Assembly: GCA_947503365.1 (NCBI GenBank)
Contig: CANNDT010000117.1
Coordinates: 1 to 13,093, forward strand
DNA length: 13,093 nt
Source of the DNA: CANNDT01 sp945876205
GTDB lineage: Bacteria; Acidobacteriota; Vicinamibacteria; Vicinamibacterales; UBA2999
Direction of reading: 5' to 3'
Positions 1 through 5,954 of this stretch are shown here, piece by piece. Position 1 is the first letter of the stretch, and every line of letters begins with the position of its first letter. The notes under the pieces were generated by a model. The model had not been told where the DNA came from, ran no database searches, and saw nothing but the letters and a program-made list of their open reading frames with translations. Position numbers and translations under genes: made by a program.

Positions 1-86
1 GAGTCGATGAAGCTGCCGGCGACGCCGTTGCTGTCCACGACCACACAGGAGCTCTTGGCAGCAATCGGATAGCTCTCACTGCTCAC
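1..86 (-). CDS. Possible 5' end of an unrecognised protein running off the left edge
   Basis: On the minus strand a frame is open from a TAG at 125-123 to the window edge. It could start at the GTG at 86-84 or at an upstream TTG. The visible residues include the protein-like stretch SSCVVVDSNGVAGSFID, which resembles a beta-hairpin. No Shine-Dalgarno sequence precedes either start and no family is recognisable from fewer than 30 residues. The plus strand offers a competing reading: frame 1 is open from base 1 to a TAG at 70-72 (ending in QELLAAIG) and could be the tail of a gene entering from the left. Neither reading can be settled here, so this is a weak call. Confidence 0.2.
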   Translation of the reverse strand, partial: MSSESYPIAAKSSCVVVDSNGVAGSFID

Positions 87-160
87 GGATCGTGCGATCA
101 ATTTCCACCACTTGACGGGACACTACCCCGAAGCCTCGGCGAAGGCGGAAGCCGGACCTC

Positions 161-165
161 AGGAG
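161..165 (+). promoter_or_regulatory. Shine-Dalgarno AGGAG for the small lipoprotein
   Basis: AGGAG ends 6 bases before the ATG at 172 and fixes that start. It is one of few clear Shine-Dalgarno sequences in the window. Confidence 0.75.
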
Positions 166-171
166 TAACTG

Positions 172-474
172 ATGAAGACACGTGCAGCAGCCGTCGCGGT
201 CGTTCTATTGATGAGCATCGGCTGCGGTCCGCGCGGGCCTGTTGTCGGTGCGTCGGACAGGCCCCCCGGGGTCGGCGGCACGATCGCCGGCATCGTCAAG
301 ACCGTAGACGGTACGACGGCGCTGAGTGCGCGGAAGGTCACGGCGACCAACACCGAGACAGGCGTGAAGTTCGAAGCCTCGACCGCGTCGAACGGCGGTT
401 ATACGATCCAGGTGCCGAAGGGGAACTACAAGCTGGACGTCGAGCTCCGGCCGGGAGAGACGCTCGCGTCTTAG
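172..474 (+). CDS. Small carboxypeptidase-regulatory-like domain lipoprotein, interrupted by an in-frame amber stop
   Basis: The 100-residue product starts with a basic, hydrophobic leader (MKTRAAAVAVVLLMSIGCG) whose cysteine at residue 18 fits a lipobox, so it is predicted to be exported and lipid-anchored. Residues about 36-95 look like a carboxypeptidase-regulatory-like beta-sandwich: GTIAGIVKTVDGT, then KVTATNTETGVKFEA, then GGYTIQVPKGNYKLDVEL. Such domains are non-catalytic and often mediate adhesion or carbohydrate contacts; the role here is unknown. The frame stops at TAG (472-474) inside the last strand region and then stays open for 25 sensible codons to 552. The usual C-terminus has therefore been cut off by a nonsense change, a sequencing error or a readthrough site. 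A well-spaced AGGAG supports the ATG. It is convergent with htpX. The family call is fairly secure; the functional state is not. Confidence 0.7.
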   Translation: MKTRAAAVAVVLLMSIGCGPRGPVVGASDRPPGVGGTIAGIVKTVDGTTALSARKVTATNTETGVKFEASTASNGGYTIQVPKGNYKLDVELRPGETLAS

Positions 475-552
475 CCCGGCTCGACAGACATCAATGTGGG
501 CGACCTGGATGCGCGGCGGGATTTTGAAGTGACGATTACTGCCCGACGGTAG
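475..552 (+). other. In-frame continuation of the lipoprotein after the amber codon
   Basis: After TAG at 472-474 the same frame reads PGSTDINVGDLDARRDFEVT and a few more residues before TAG at 550-552. In this type of small domain protein a proline-rich turn followed by a DLD-R-DFEVT strand is what would be expected after ELRPGETL. This is therefore lost or readthrough coding sequence, not random spacer. Restored, the protein would be 126 residues. Confidence 0.65.
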
Positions 553-562
553 CCACCGGAAT

Positions 563-617
563 TAACCACGAAGTGCACGAGGATCACGAAGGGTAACCTT
601 CGTGATCCTCGTGGTTA
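563..617. repeat. Imperfect inverted repeat between convergent genes, terminator-like
   Basis: Two arms (taaccacga + ggatcacgaagg at 563-571 and 581-592; ccttcgtgatcc + tcgtggtta at 597-617) pair over 21 bp around a GTAA loop. A 9-base bulge lies in the left arm at 572-580. The left arm is itself a 9-bp-period array (cacgaagtg / cacgaggat / cacgaaggg at 568-594), so the bulge looks like one extra repeat unit. It sits between the lipoprotein frame and the stop of htpX. It may act as a bidirectional terminator, although neither side has a long T-run. It also resembles dispersed ACGAAG-type intergenic repeats. Confidence 0.65.
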
Positions 618-626
618 TTGATCGGC

Positions 627-1520
627 TTATCCCTGGAAGCGTTCAAGCGCGGCGATCCGCGCTTCGATGGGCGGGTGGGTCGAGAAGAACACCATCCAGC
701 CCTTCGTCCCGTTGATCTTCAGCGTCGCGAGCGCCTGGTGCTGCGTGTCGACGAGCTCGCGATTGGCCGCGAGGCGCCGCAGCGCGCCAAGCATCCGGTC
801 GCGGCCCGCGAACGTCGCCCCGCCGCGGTCGGCGCGGAACTCACGCTGGCGCGAGAACCATGCGGTGATGAGCGAGCCGAAGATGCCGAGCCCGATCTCG
901 AGCACCATGATCACGATCCAGTTCATCGCGTAGGAACCGCCGCGCTCGCCGTCGCGCGAGCTTCCCCGGACGAACGCAAAGGCGATGATGCGCGCGAGGA
1001 ACATCACCACCGCGTTGATCACGCCCTGCAGCAGCGTCATCGTCACCATGTCGCCGTTGGAGATGTGCGCGACTTCGTGCGCGAGGACGCCTTCGATCTC
1101 CTCGGGGCGCATCGCGCGCATCAGGCCTGACGACACCGCGACGAGGCTTCGGTTCTTGCTCGGTCCGGTCGCGAAGGCGTTGACCTCTGGCGAGTCATAG
1201 ATGCCGACCTCGGGCATCGACAGGTTTGCCGTCTGCGTGAGGCGCTGCACCGTGGCGTAAAGCCAATCGGAATCGGCATTCCCGGTCCGGCCGTCCACCA
1301 GCTGCACGCCCGTCGCGCGCTTGGCGATCCAGCGCGACATCTGCAGTGAGATGAACGCGCCGCCCATGCCCCACACCAGGCAGAAGATCATCAGCGCCTG
1401 GATATCCAGGCCGCCCGGCCCGACGTATCCGCTGCCGACGCCCAGGATGCTGAGGACGAGCGACAGCATCACGACGATCGCGAGGTTTGTTAAAAGAAAT
1501 AGAAAAATACGTTTTCCCAT
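627..1520 (-). CDS. htpX: Protease HtpX, membrane-bound M48 zinc metallopeptidase
   Basis: The 297-residue product matches the usual HtpX length (about 290). It is a cytoplasmic-membrane endopeptidase with its active site on the cytoplasmic side, and it degrades damaged or misfolded membrane proteins in concert with FtsH-type quality control. Two N-terminal membrane segments (about residues 4-28 and 38-60) are followed by the zinc site HEVAH at 148-152, two more hydrophobic segments (about 165-184 and 200-222) and the third-ligand motif REFRAD with E227. PEVNAFATG at 111-119 and the C-terminal STHPPIEARI are family hallmarks. The frame is open upstream to 1595, but ATG at 1520 gives the canonical MGKRIFLFLLTNLAIV start. 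No Shine-Dalgarno precedes it. A TAGGCT box ends 7 bases upstream, which fits a leaderless transcript. Identification is secure. Confidence 0.95.
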   Translation of the reverse strand: MGKRIFLFLLTNLAIVVMLSLVLSILGVGSGYVGPGGLDIQALMIFCLVWGMGGAFISLQMSRWIAKRATGVQLVDGRTGNADSDWLYATVQRLTQTANLSMPEVGIYDSPEVNAFATGPSKNRSLVAVSSGLMRAMRPEEIEGVLAHEVAHISNGDMVTMTLLQGVINAVVMFLARIIAFAFVRGSSRDGERGGSYAMNWIVIMVLEIGLGIFGSLITAWFSRQREFRADRGGATFAGRDRMLGALRRLAANRELVDTQHQALATLKINGTKGWMVFFSTHPPIEARIAALERFQG

Positions 1521-1592
1521 GCAGCTAAGCCTACCACTCGTGCAGAACGTGCCCACCGACTGAGCGACCGCCACGGATCTGAGTCCGGTCGT

Positions 1593-1643
1593 CACCGGGG
1601 TCTGACCCCCGTCCTACCACCGGGGTCTGACCCCCGTCCTACC
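1593..1643. repeat. Two tandem copies of a 25-bp unit with palindromic core GGGGTCTGACCCC
   Basis: The unit begins caccggggtctgaccccc and ends gtcctac. It occurs twice, at 1593-1617 and 1618-1642, without mismatch. The core is a near-perfect dyad, so each copy can form a hairpin. It lies in the divergent region between htpX and the MocR-type regulator, just before the operator candidate. Similar GGGGTCTGACCCC or GGAGCCTGACCCC elements occur as dispersed repeats in many environmental genomes, so this is probably a mobile or dispersed repeat and not a gene-specific site. Confidence 0.8.
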
Positions 1644-1649
1644 AGGACG

Positions 1650-1671
1650 ATTGTCTGACAATCAATCAGAC
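1650..1671. promoter_or_regulatory. Operator candidate upstream of the MocR-type regulator (two overlapping dyads)
   Basis: ATTGTCTGACAAT (1650-1662) is a perfect dyad around a central base. GTCTGA (1653-1658) also pairs with TCAGAC (1666-1671) over a 7-base spacer. The site is AT-richer than its surroundings and lies just upstream of the proposed -35 and -10 boxes. MocR/GntR proteins commonly bind their own promoter, so autoregulation is the natural reading. It could equally serve htpX, which is transcribed away from it. Confidence 0.5.
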
Positions 1672-1676
1672 GTTTC

Positions 1677-1706
1677 TTGCATTGCTCTGGGTTCAATCCA
1701 TATATT
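1677..1706 (+). promoter_or_regulatory. Promoter candidate for the MocR-type regulator, possibly leaderless
   Basis: TTGCAT (1677-1682) and TATATT (1701-1706) are separated by 18 bases. The -10 box ends 6 bases before the ATG at 1713, placing transcription start at or next to the start codon. No Shine-Dalgarno sequence is present. The -35 match is weak and the -10 match is good. Confidence 0.45.
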
Positions 1707-1712
1707 GCGGTG

Positions 1713-3068
1713 ATGACAATGTGGCTTCCGAATCTCGAGGGACGGGGCGCCCCGAAGTACCGGGCCATTGCCGACGCGATCGACGAGGACGTGAAGAACG
1801 GCACGCTGCGGCCCGGCGCGCGGCTGCCTCCGCACCGCGACCTGGCCGACCATCTCGACGTGACCGTCACCACGGTCACCCGGGCGTATACCGAGGCGGC
1901 GCGCCGCGGGCTGACGTCCGGCCACGTCGGCCGCGGCACGTTCATCCGCGGCACCGAGGTGGACGACCGCGAGGACGGCCCGATCGACCTGAGCGTCAAC
2001 GTGCTGATGCCCGACAAGGAAGTCGCCGTGCTCGAGTCGCGGCTGTTCCAGCGCCGCGTGCTGCCGTGGACGCAGCTCCTTGGCTACGTGCGTCCTCCGG
2101 GACACCTGCGTCACCGCCAGGCGATGGCCGCCTGGCTCGCGCAGCTTGGCGTGCGCGTCAGCCCCGAGCACGTCGCGTTGACCGCCGGCGCGCAGCACGC
2201 GATGGCCACGGTGTTCCCGGCGATCACGAAGCCGGGCGAGACGGTCCTGGTGGAGGAGCTGACCTACTCCGGCATGAAGGGCCTTGCCGAGCATCTGCAC
2301 CTGAAGATTCGCGGCGTCTCGATGGACGCCGAGGGGCTGCGCCCCGACGCGCTCGATACCGCCTGTCGCACCGGACGCTCGCGCGTGCTCTACTGCATGC
2401 CGCGGCTGCAGAATCCGACCTCCGCCGTCATGAGCGAGCGTCGGCGCCGCCAGATCGCCGCGCTGGTCACCAAGTACCGGTTGCTGGTGGTCGAAGACGA
2501 TACCTATGGATTCCAGTCACCTGAACGTGCGCCGCTGATGACGCTCATCCCGGATCGCACGATCTACCTGACGAGCATGTCGAAGAGCCTCTTTCCAGGG
2601 ATGCGGCTCGGCTGTGCGGTGGCGGCGCCGGCGATTCTCGAGAAGATCACCGAGGCGATCTGGGCGACGATGATCATGCCATCGCCGATCGGCGCGGATC
2701 TGCTGTGCGGCTGGATCGAGGACGGCACCGCGGCGCGCATCGCGGAGTGGAAGCGCCACGAAACGGCGGCGCGTCACGCGGTGGCGCACCGCGTGCTCGG
2801 AGGGGAGCGGCTGCAGACGCATCCGTCGAGTCCGCACATCTGGCTGCACCTGCCGGCGCGGTGGTCGTCGGACGCCTTCGTCGCCGCGGCGCGGGCGCGC
2901 GGTGTCATCCTCAATGGATCGGCGGAGTTCGCGGCCGGCGACGTGGAGCCCCGCGGCGTACGGCTGTGCCTCGGCACACCGCGCACGAGGGCAGGGTTGG
3001 AGCAGGCGCTGACGCGCGTCTCGGAAGCCCTGCACGACCGCGCCCCGGCTGCTCGCGCGGTGGTCTGA
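1713..3068 (+). CDS. MocR-type transcriptional regulator: GntR winged helix fused to class I aminotransferase fold
   Basis: The 451-residue product has a GntR DNA-binding domain at about residues 14-80 (KYRAIADAIDEDVKNGTLRPGARLPPHRD split by the usual helix-turn-helix, then GRGTFIRG). A PLP-dependent fold-type I aminotransferase-like domain follows from about 95 to 440. Visible cofactor residues are TAGAQHAM (158-165), N234 in QNPTSAVM, D262-D263 in VVEDDTYGF and the Schiff-base lysine K291 in SMSKSLFPGMRLG. PLP should therefore bind. In MocR regulators the aminotransferase domain usually serves as an effector sensor rather than a catalyst. Targets could be amino-acid, vitamin B6 or transport genes; none is identifiable from the sequence. 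The frame is open from a TTG at 1677, but ATG 1713 starts the normal N-terminus and follows a -10 box; ATG 1719 is a close alternative. It is convergent with the TIGR00300 gene, and its possible relation to that amino-acid enzyme is only suggestive. Confidence 0.88.
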   Translation: MTMWLPNLEGRGAPKYRAIADAIDEDVKNGTLRPGARLPPHRDLADHLDVTVTTVTRAYTEAARRGLTSGHVGRGTFIRGTEVDDREDGPIDLSVNVLMPDKEVAVLESRLFQRRVLPWTQLLGYVRPPGHLRHRQAMAAWLAQLGVRVSPEHVALTAGAQHAMATVFPAITKPGETVLVEELTYSGMKGLAEHLHLKIRGVSMDAEGLRPDALDTACRTGRSRVLYCMPRLQNPTSAVMSERRRRQIAALVTKYRLLVVEDDTYGFQSPERAPLMTLIPDRTIYLTSMSKSLFPGMRLGCAVAAPAILEKITEAIWATMIMPSPIGADLLCGWIEDGTAARIAEWKRHETAARHAVAHRVLGGERLQTHPSSPHIWLHLPARWSSDAFVAAARARGVILNGSAEFAAGDVEPRGVRLCLGTPRTRAGLEQALTRVSEALHDRAPAARAVV

Positions 3069-3070
3069 CC

Positions 3071-3129
3071 GCGGCGGCTAAAGCCGCCGCGCTACAGGCG
3101 CCTGTAGCGCGCGGGCTTCAGCCCGCGCG
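3071..3129. repeat. REP/BIME-like element: three consecutive hairpins
   Basis: Three GC-rich dyads abut. They are gcggcggct/agccgccgc at 3071-3079 and 3082-3090, a perfect 18-bp palindrome gctacaggcgcctgtagc at 3091-3108, and cgcgcgggct/agcccgcgcg at 3108-3117 and 3120-3129. The outer hairpins are diverged head-to-head copies of one type around the central palindrome, the layout of a bacterial interspersed mosaic element. It fills the gap between the convergent regulator and TIGR00300 genes and enters the coding end of the latter. It may act as a bidirectional terminator or mRNA 3'-end stabiliser. No REP-associated tyrosine transposase gene is in the window. Confidence 0.8.
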
Positions 3130-4335
3130 GAGGCGTTCGGCGAGCCGGTGGAGAAACAGTCCCACGTCGGTGACAACGCCGATGGTTTGCTGTGACCCGC
3201 GGTCGCTCAGCTTGGTGACGACCGCGGGGTTGATGTCCACGCAGACTACCCGCACCCACGAGGGCAGCATGTTGCCTACGCCGATGCTGTGCAGCATCGA
3301 CGAGAGCATCAGGACGAGCTGGACGTTCTTCGAGAGCGCGGCCGCGTACAGCTCCTGCGCTTCGACCAGGTCCATCACCGTATCGGGCAGCGGGCCGTCA
3401 TCGCGGATGCTGCCGGCGAGCACGTATTCCACGCCGTGCTTGACCAGCTCGTACATCACGCCCGCCTTCAGCACGCCGCTCTCGACCGCGGGCTTGATCC
3501 CGCCTGCGCGATTGATGGTGTTGATCGCCGCCATGTGGTTGCGGTGACCCTGCTCGACAGGCGCGCCCGCGGCGAGATCGATGCCGAGCGACGTACCCGA
3601 CAGCGCGAACTCGACGTCGTGCACCGCCAGCGCGTTTCCTGCCAACACGAGATCGACGTAGCCGAGCCGAATCAGCTCGGAGAAGTGCTCGACGCCGCCG
3701 GTGTGCACGACCACCGGTCCGGCGACGACGGCGATGCGGCCGCCTGACTCCTTGACCTGCTGCATCATCGCGGCGATGCGCGACACGCTGCCCTCGACGC
3801 GCCGCTCCGAGGACACGTCGTTGCTCATGAACGCGAAGCCGAGGCGGTCACGTTCCTTGAATTCTGGCGTGACGCGGATGCCGTCATGTCCGCAGATCAC
3901 CGGCTCGCCCGAGCGCACGTCGCGCAGCTTGCGGCACGCGATGCGGTCGCCCGACGCGACGATGACGGCGTCCATGCGCTGATTTTCGACCTCGACCCAT
4001 CGTCCGCCCATCCTGACGTGGGTGCGGTGATTCGTCGTCGAGTAGAAGTCGTCGGGAACGCAGCGATCTTTTTCGGCGGGGCGCAACAGCGCGTCGCGCT
4101 CCCGCATCGGGTGCGCGCCAAAGCCGGTCAACTGCTGCAGGATGTCGTCAAGCGTCGCCGTGTCGACCGCCGTAATACGCATCTCGATGCGCGACGGGTC
4201 GTCGTTGGTGCGGCCGATGTGGAAATCGAGGATTTCGTAGGCGGCCTTGAACTCGATGATCTTGTCGAAGATCGCGGAGAGAAGGCCCGAGTCGATGAGA
4301 TGGCCTTCGGCCTCGATCGTGTCGCTGGCGGGCAT
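3118..4335 (-). CDS. TIGR00300 / LOR-SDH family protein, putative NAD-dependent ornithine cyclodeaminase
   Basis: The 405-residue product carries the N-terminal LOR/SDH conserved region (about residues 6-100: EAEGHLIDSG, FDKIIEFKAAYEILDFHIG, PSRIEMRI). A middle segment with VEVENQRMD and VICGHDGIRVTP follows, then a Rossmann-like C-terminal half (GRIAVVAGPVVVHTGG at 199-214, LAGNALAVHDVEFALSGTSLG at 231-251, EYVLAGSIRDDGPLPDT at 303-319). Related domains occur at the C-terminus of cyanobacterial ArgZ/AgrE enzymes and as stand-alone archaeal proteins reported as ornithine cyclodeaminases (ornithine to proline plus ammonia). That activity is inferred by family, not shown here. ATG 4335 lacks a Shine-Dalgarno but follows a TACAAT box by 6 bases. 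The gene is 24 bases behind the response regulator and could be in its operon or have its own start. Its TGA (3120-3118) lies in the loop side of the REP-like element, so the last residues RLRAG are repeat-encoded. Confidence 0.85.
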   Translation of the reverse strand: MPASDTIEAEGHLIDSGLLSAIFDKIIEFKAAYEILDFHIGRTNDDPSRIEMRITAVDTATLDDILQQLTGFGAHPMRERDALLRPAEKDRCVPDDFYSTTNHRTHVRMGGRWVEVENQRMDAVIVASGDRIACRKLRDVRSGEPVICGHDGIRVTPEFKERDRLGFAFMSNDVSSERRVEGSVSRIAAMMQQVKESGGRIAVVAGPVVVHTGGVEHFSELIRLGYVDLVLAGNALAVHDVEFALSGTSLGIDLAAGAPVEQGHRNHMAAINTINRAGGIKPAVESGVLKAGVMYELVKHGVEYVLAGSIRDDGPLPDTVMDLVEAQELYAAALSKNVQLVLMLSSMLHSIGVGNMLPSWVRVVCVDINPAVVTKLSDRGSQQTIGVVTDVGLFLHRLAERLRAG

Positions 4336-4341
4336 GCAGGA

Positions 4342-4347
4342 ATTGTA
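4342..4347 (-). promoter_or_regulatory. TACAAT -10 box candidate 6 bases before the TIGR00300 start
   Basis: On the minus strand TACAAT (4347-4342) is followed by 6 bases and then ATG at 4335. No convincing -35 box is present and there is no Shine-Dalgarno. This fits an internal, leaderless promoter for the TIGR00300 gene in addition to readthrough from the kinase/regulator genes. Confidence 0.4.
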
Positions 4348-4359
4348 TTGGGAAACGGC

Positions 4360-5055
4360 CTATTGGGAGTTGGGAGTTGGCATGAACCGGTAGCCGACGC
4401 CGCGGACGGTTTGGAGAAACTGCGGAGACGCGGGACGGTCTTCGATATACCGCCGCAGGCGGACGATGAAGTTGTCGATCGCGCGGGTGTCGGTGCTCTC
4501 GTGCAGGTCCCACACCTCTTCGAGGATCGCGCGCCGTGAGACCGGCTGTCCGGCCTTCTTCACGAGGTAGCGCAGCAGCTGGCATTCCATCACCGTGAGC
4601 TGGTGCGCCTTGCCATTGGCGCGGACTTCCATCGCCGTGAAGTCGATCGTCCGGCCCGCGAACGTGAAGACGTCCCCCTCGTTCCATCGCCGCCGGCGAA
4701 GCAGTCCGCGGACGCGTGCGACGAGGATCGACAGCTCGAAGGGCTTCGGGAGATAGTCGTCAGCGCCCGCCTCGAAGCCGCGCAGCACATCGGCGGCGCC
4801 CGCGCGCGCGGTCAGCATCAGGATCGGGACGTACTCTCCGGCGGCGCGCAGCTCGGTCGCCACGGTGAAGCCGTCCTTGCCTGGCAGCATCACGTCGAGG
4901 ATGACGACGTCGAATGGCTGCCGCTCCTCGAGCAGCAGCGCGAGCGCGCGTTCACCATCGCCGGCAATCGACGCCTCGTGGCCGTCGGCTTCGAGGTTGA
5001 AGCGGAGGCCATCAGCGATGTGCTCCTCGTCTTCGACGATCAGGATCCGGCTCAT
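4360..5055 (-). CDS. OmpR/PhoB-family two-component response regulator
   Basis: The 231-residue protein has a receiver domain at about residues 2-118, with acidic pocket E8-D9-E10, phospho-acceptor D54 (VVILDVMLPGKDG), switch T82 (LMLTAR) and K104 (YLPKPF). A winged-helix DNA-binding domain follows at about 128-226, with AIDNFIVRLRRYIED as recognition-helix region and TVRGVGYRF as the C-terminal hairpin. All phosphotransfer residues are intact. ATG 5055 overlaps the kinase stop (ATGA at 5055-5052), which indicates translational coupling and a cognate pair. The short tail PTPNSQ derives from a repetitive stretch (caactcccaactccca on the minus strand). The TIGR00300 gene follows 24 bases downstream. 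DNA targets cannot be read from the sequence. Confidence 0.95.
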   Translation of the reverse strand: MSRILIVEDEEHIADGLRFNLEADGHEASIAGDGERALALLLEERQPFDVVILDVMLPGKDGFTVATELRAAGEYVPILMLTARAGAADVLRGFEAGADDYLPKPFELSILVARVRGLLRRRRWNEGDVFTFAGRTIDFTAMEVRANGKAHQLTVMECQLLRYLVKKAGQPVSRRAILEEVWDLHESTDTRAIDNFIVRLRRYIEDRPASPQFLQTVRGVGYRFMPTPNSQ

Positions 5056-5948
5056 GACGCCAGTCGCGGCAGCTCCAGCGTGAAGGTCGCGCCTCGTCCC
5101 TCGCCCTCGCTCTGCGCAAACACGCGGCCGCCGTGGGCTTTCGCCACCGACTTCACGATATAGAGCCCCAGGCCGGTCCCCTTCACCTGCTTCACGCCGC
5201 GCGTCTGCACGCGGTAGAAGCGCCTGAAGATCCGCTTCAGTTGCTTGTGGGGGATGCCGACGCCGCGATCCTGCACGCGAACCCAGATGGTGTCAGGGGC
5301 GGGCGCCGCCACCGACACGACCACGCGCGGGACGTCGGTCGAGTACTTCACCGCGTTATCGAGGAGGTTGGTGACCACCATCCGCAGTTCTTCAGCGTCG
5401 CCGCGGACGGCGAGGGCGCCGGCATCATGCGCCTCGAACACAATCGCGTTGGCGCGGAGGTGATGGCGGACGATGGCGAGCTCGACGCACTCGCGCGTGA
5501 GCGCGGCCATGTCCACGGTGCTGCGGGCGACGATCTTCGCCTTGTGCCCGACGGCGCCCGCCTTCAGCACCTGTTCGACGGTGTGCTGCAGCCGGTCCGC
5601 GTCGGCGAGCATGATGTCGTAGAACTGGCTGCGCTGCGCCTCGTCCACCGAGCGCGTTTGCAGCGTCTGCAGGTAGAGCTTGATCGACGCGATCGGCGTC
5701 TTGAGCTCGTGGGTGACCGCGTTGATGAACGTGTCGTGATCCTCGTTGCGCTTGATCTCGAGCACGAGAAACACGGTGTAGACGATCAGCCCCGCGATGA
5801 TCAGGGCGAAGGAGATGATGCCGAGAATGAGGGCAGTGACGCGGCCGGTGTTGGTGACGATCCAGCCGATGTTCAGCGAGACCGCTGCGGCCACCAGCAG
5901 GACGCAGAGCGCGACGAAAAAAGCAATCGCCTTCTGACGACGTGTCAC
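5052..5948 (-). CDS. Sensor histidine kinase with two close transmembrane segments (intramembrane-sensing type)
   Basis: The 298-residue product has two hydrophobic segments at about residues 7-26 and 37-64 with only about 10 residues between them, so almost no extracytoplasmic sensor domain. The dimerisation/phosphoacceptor box is VTHELKTP with H80. The ATPase domain shows N-box NLLDNAVKYS (194-203), G1 VQDRGVGIP (225-233), F-box FRRFYR (241-246) and G2 KGTGLGLYIV (256-265). There is no HAMP or PAS domain. Short-loop kinases commonly sense events in the membrane or act through a partner membrane protein, so an envelope cue is plausible. The start is GTG 5948. No Shine-Dalgarno precedes it, but TACAAT ends 6 bases upstream. 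It overlaps the response regulator by 4 bases. Confidence 0.93.
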   Translation of the reverse strand: MTRRQKAIAFFVALCVLLVAAAVSLNIGWIVTNTGRVTALILGIISFALIIAGLIVYTVFLVLEIKRNEDHDTFINAVTHELKTPIASIKLYLQTLQTRSVDEAQRSQFYDIMLADADRLQHTVEQVLKAGAVGHKAKIVARSTVDMAALTRECVELAIVRHHLRANAIVFEAHDAGALAVRGDAEELRMVVTNLLDNAVKYSTDVPRVVVSVAAPAPDTIWVRVQDRGVGIPHKQLKRIFRRFYRVQTRGVKQVKGTGLGLYIVKSVAKAHGGRVFAQSEGEGRGATFTLELPRLAS

Positions 5949-5954
5949 TGGCCG

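Noticed and set aside
112..117. TTGACG as a -35 box for the lipoprotein
   Set aside because: No -10-like hexamer lies 16-18 bases downstream.
618..1130. A 170-codon plus-strand frame across htpX
   Set aside because: It is antisense to the conserved catalytic half of HtpX and has no domain or ribosome site.
1521..1595. A longer htpX start adding 25 residues
   Set aside because: The extra residues are not hydrophobic or family-like, they reach into the tandem repeat, and ATG 1520 gives the canonical MGKRIF start.
1677..1712. TTG 1677 as the start of the MocR-type regulator
   Set aside because: The added residues would be encoded by the promoter boxes; ATG 1713 gives the normal GntR N-terminus.
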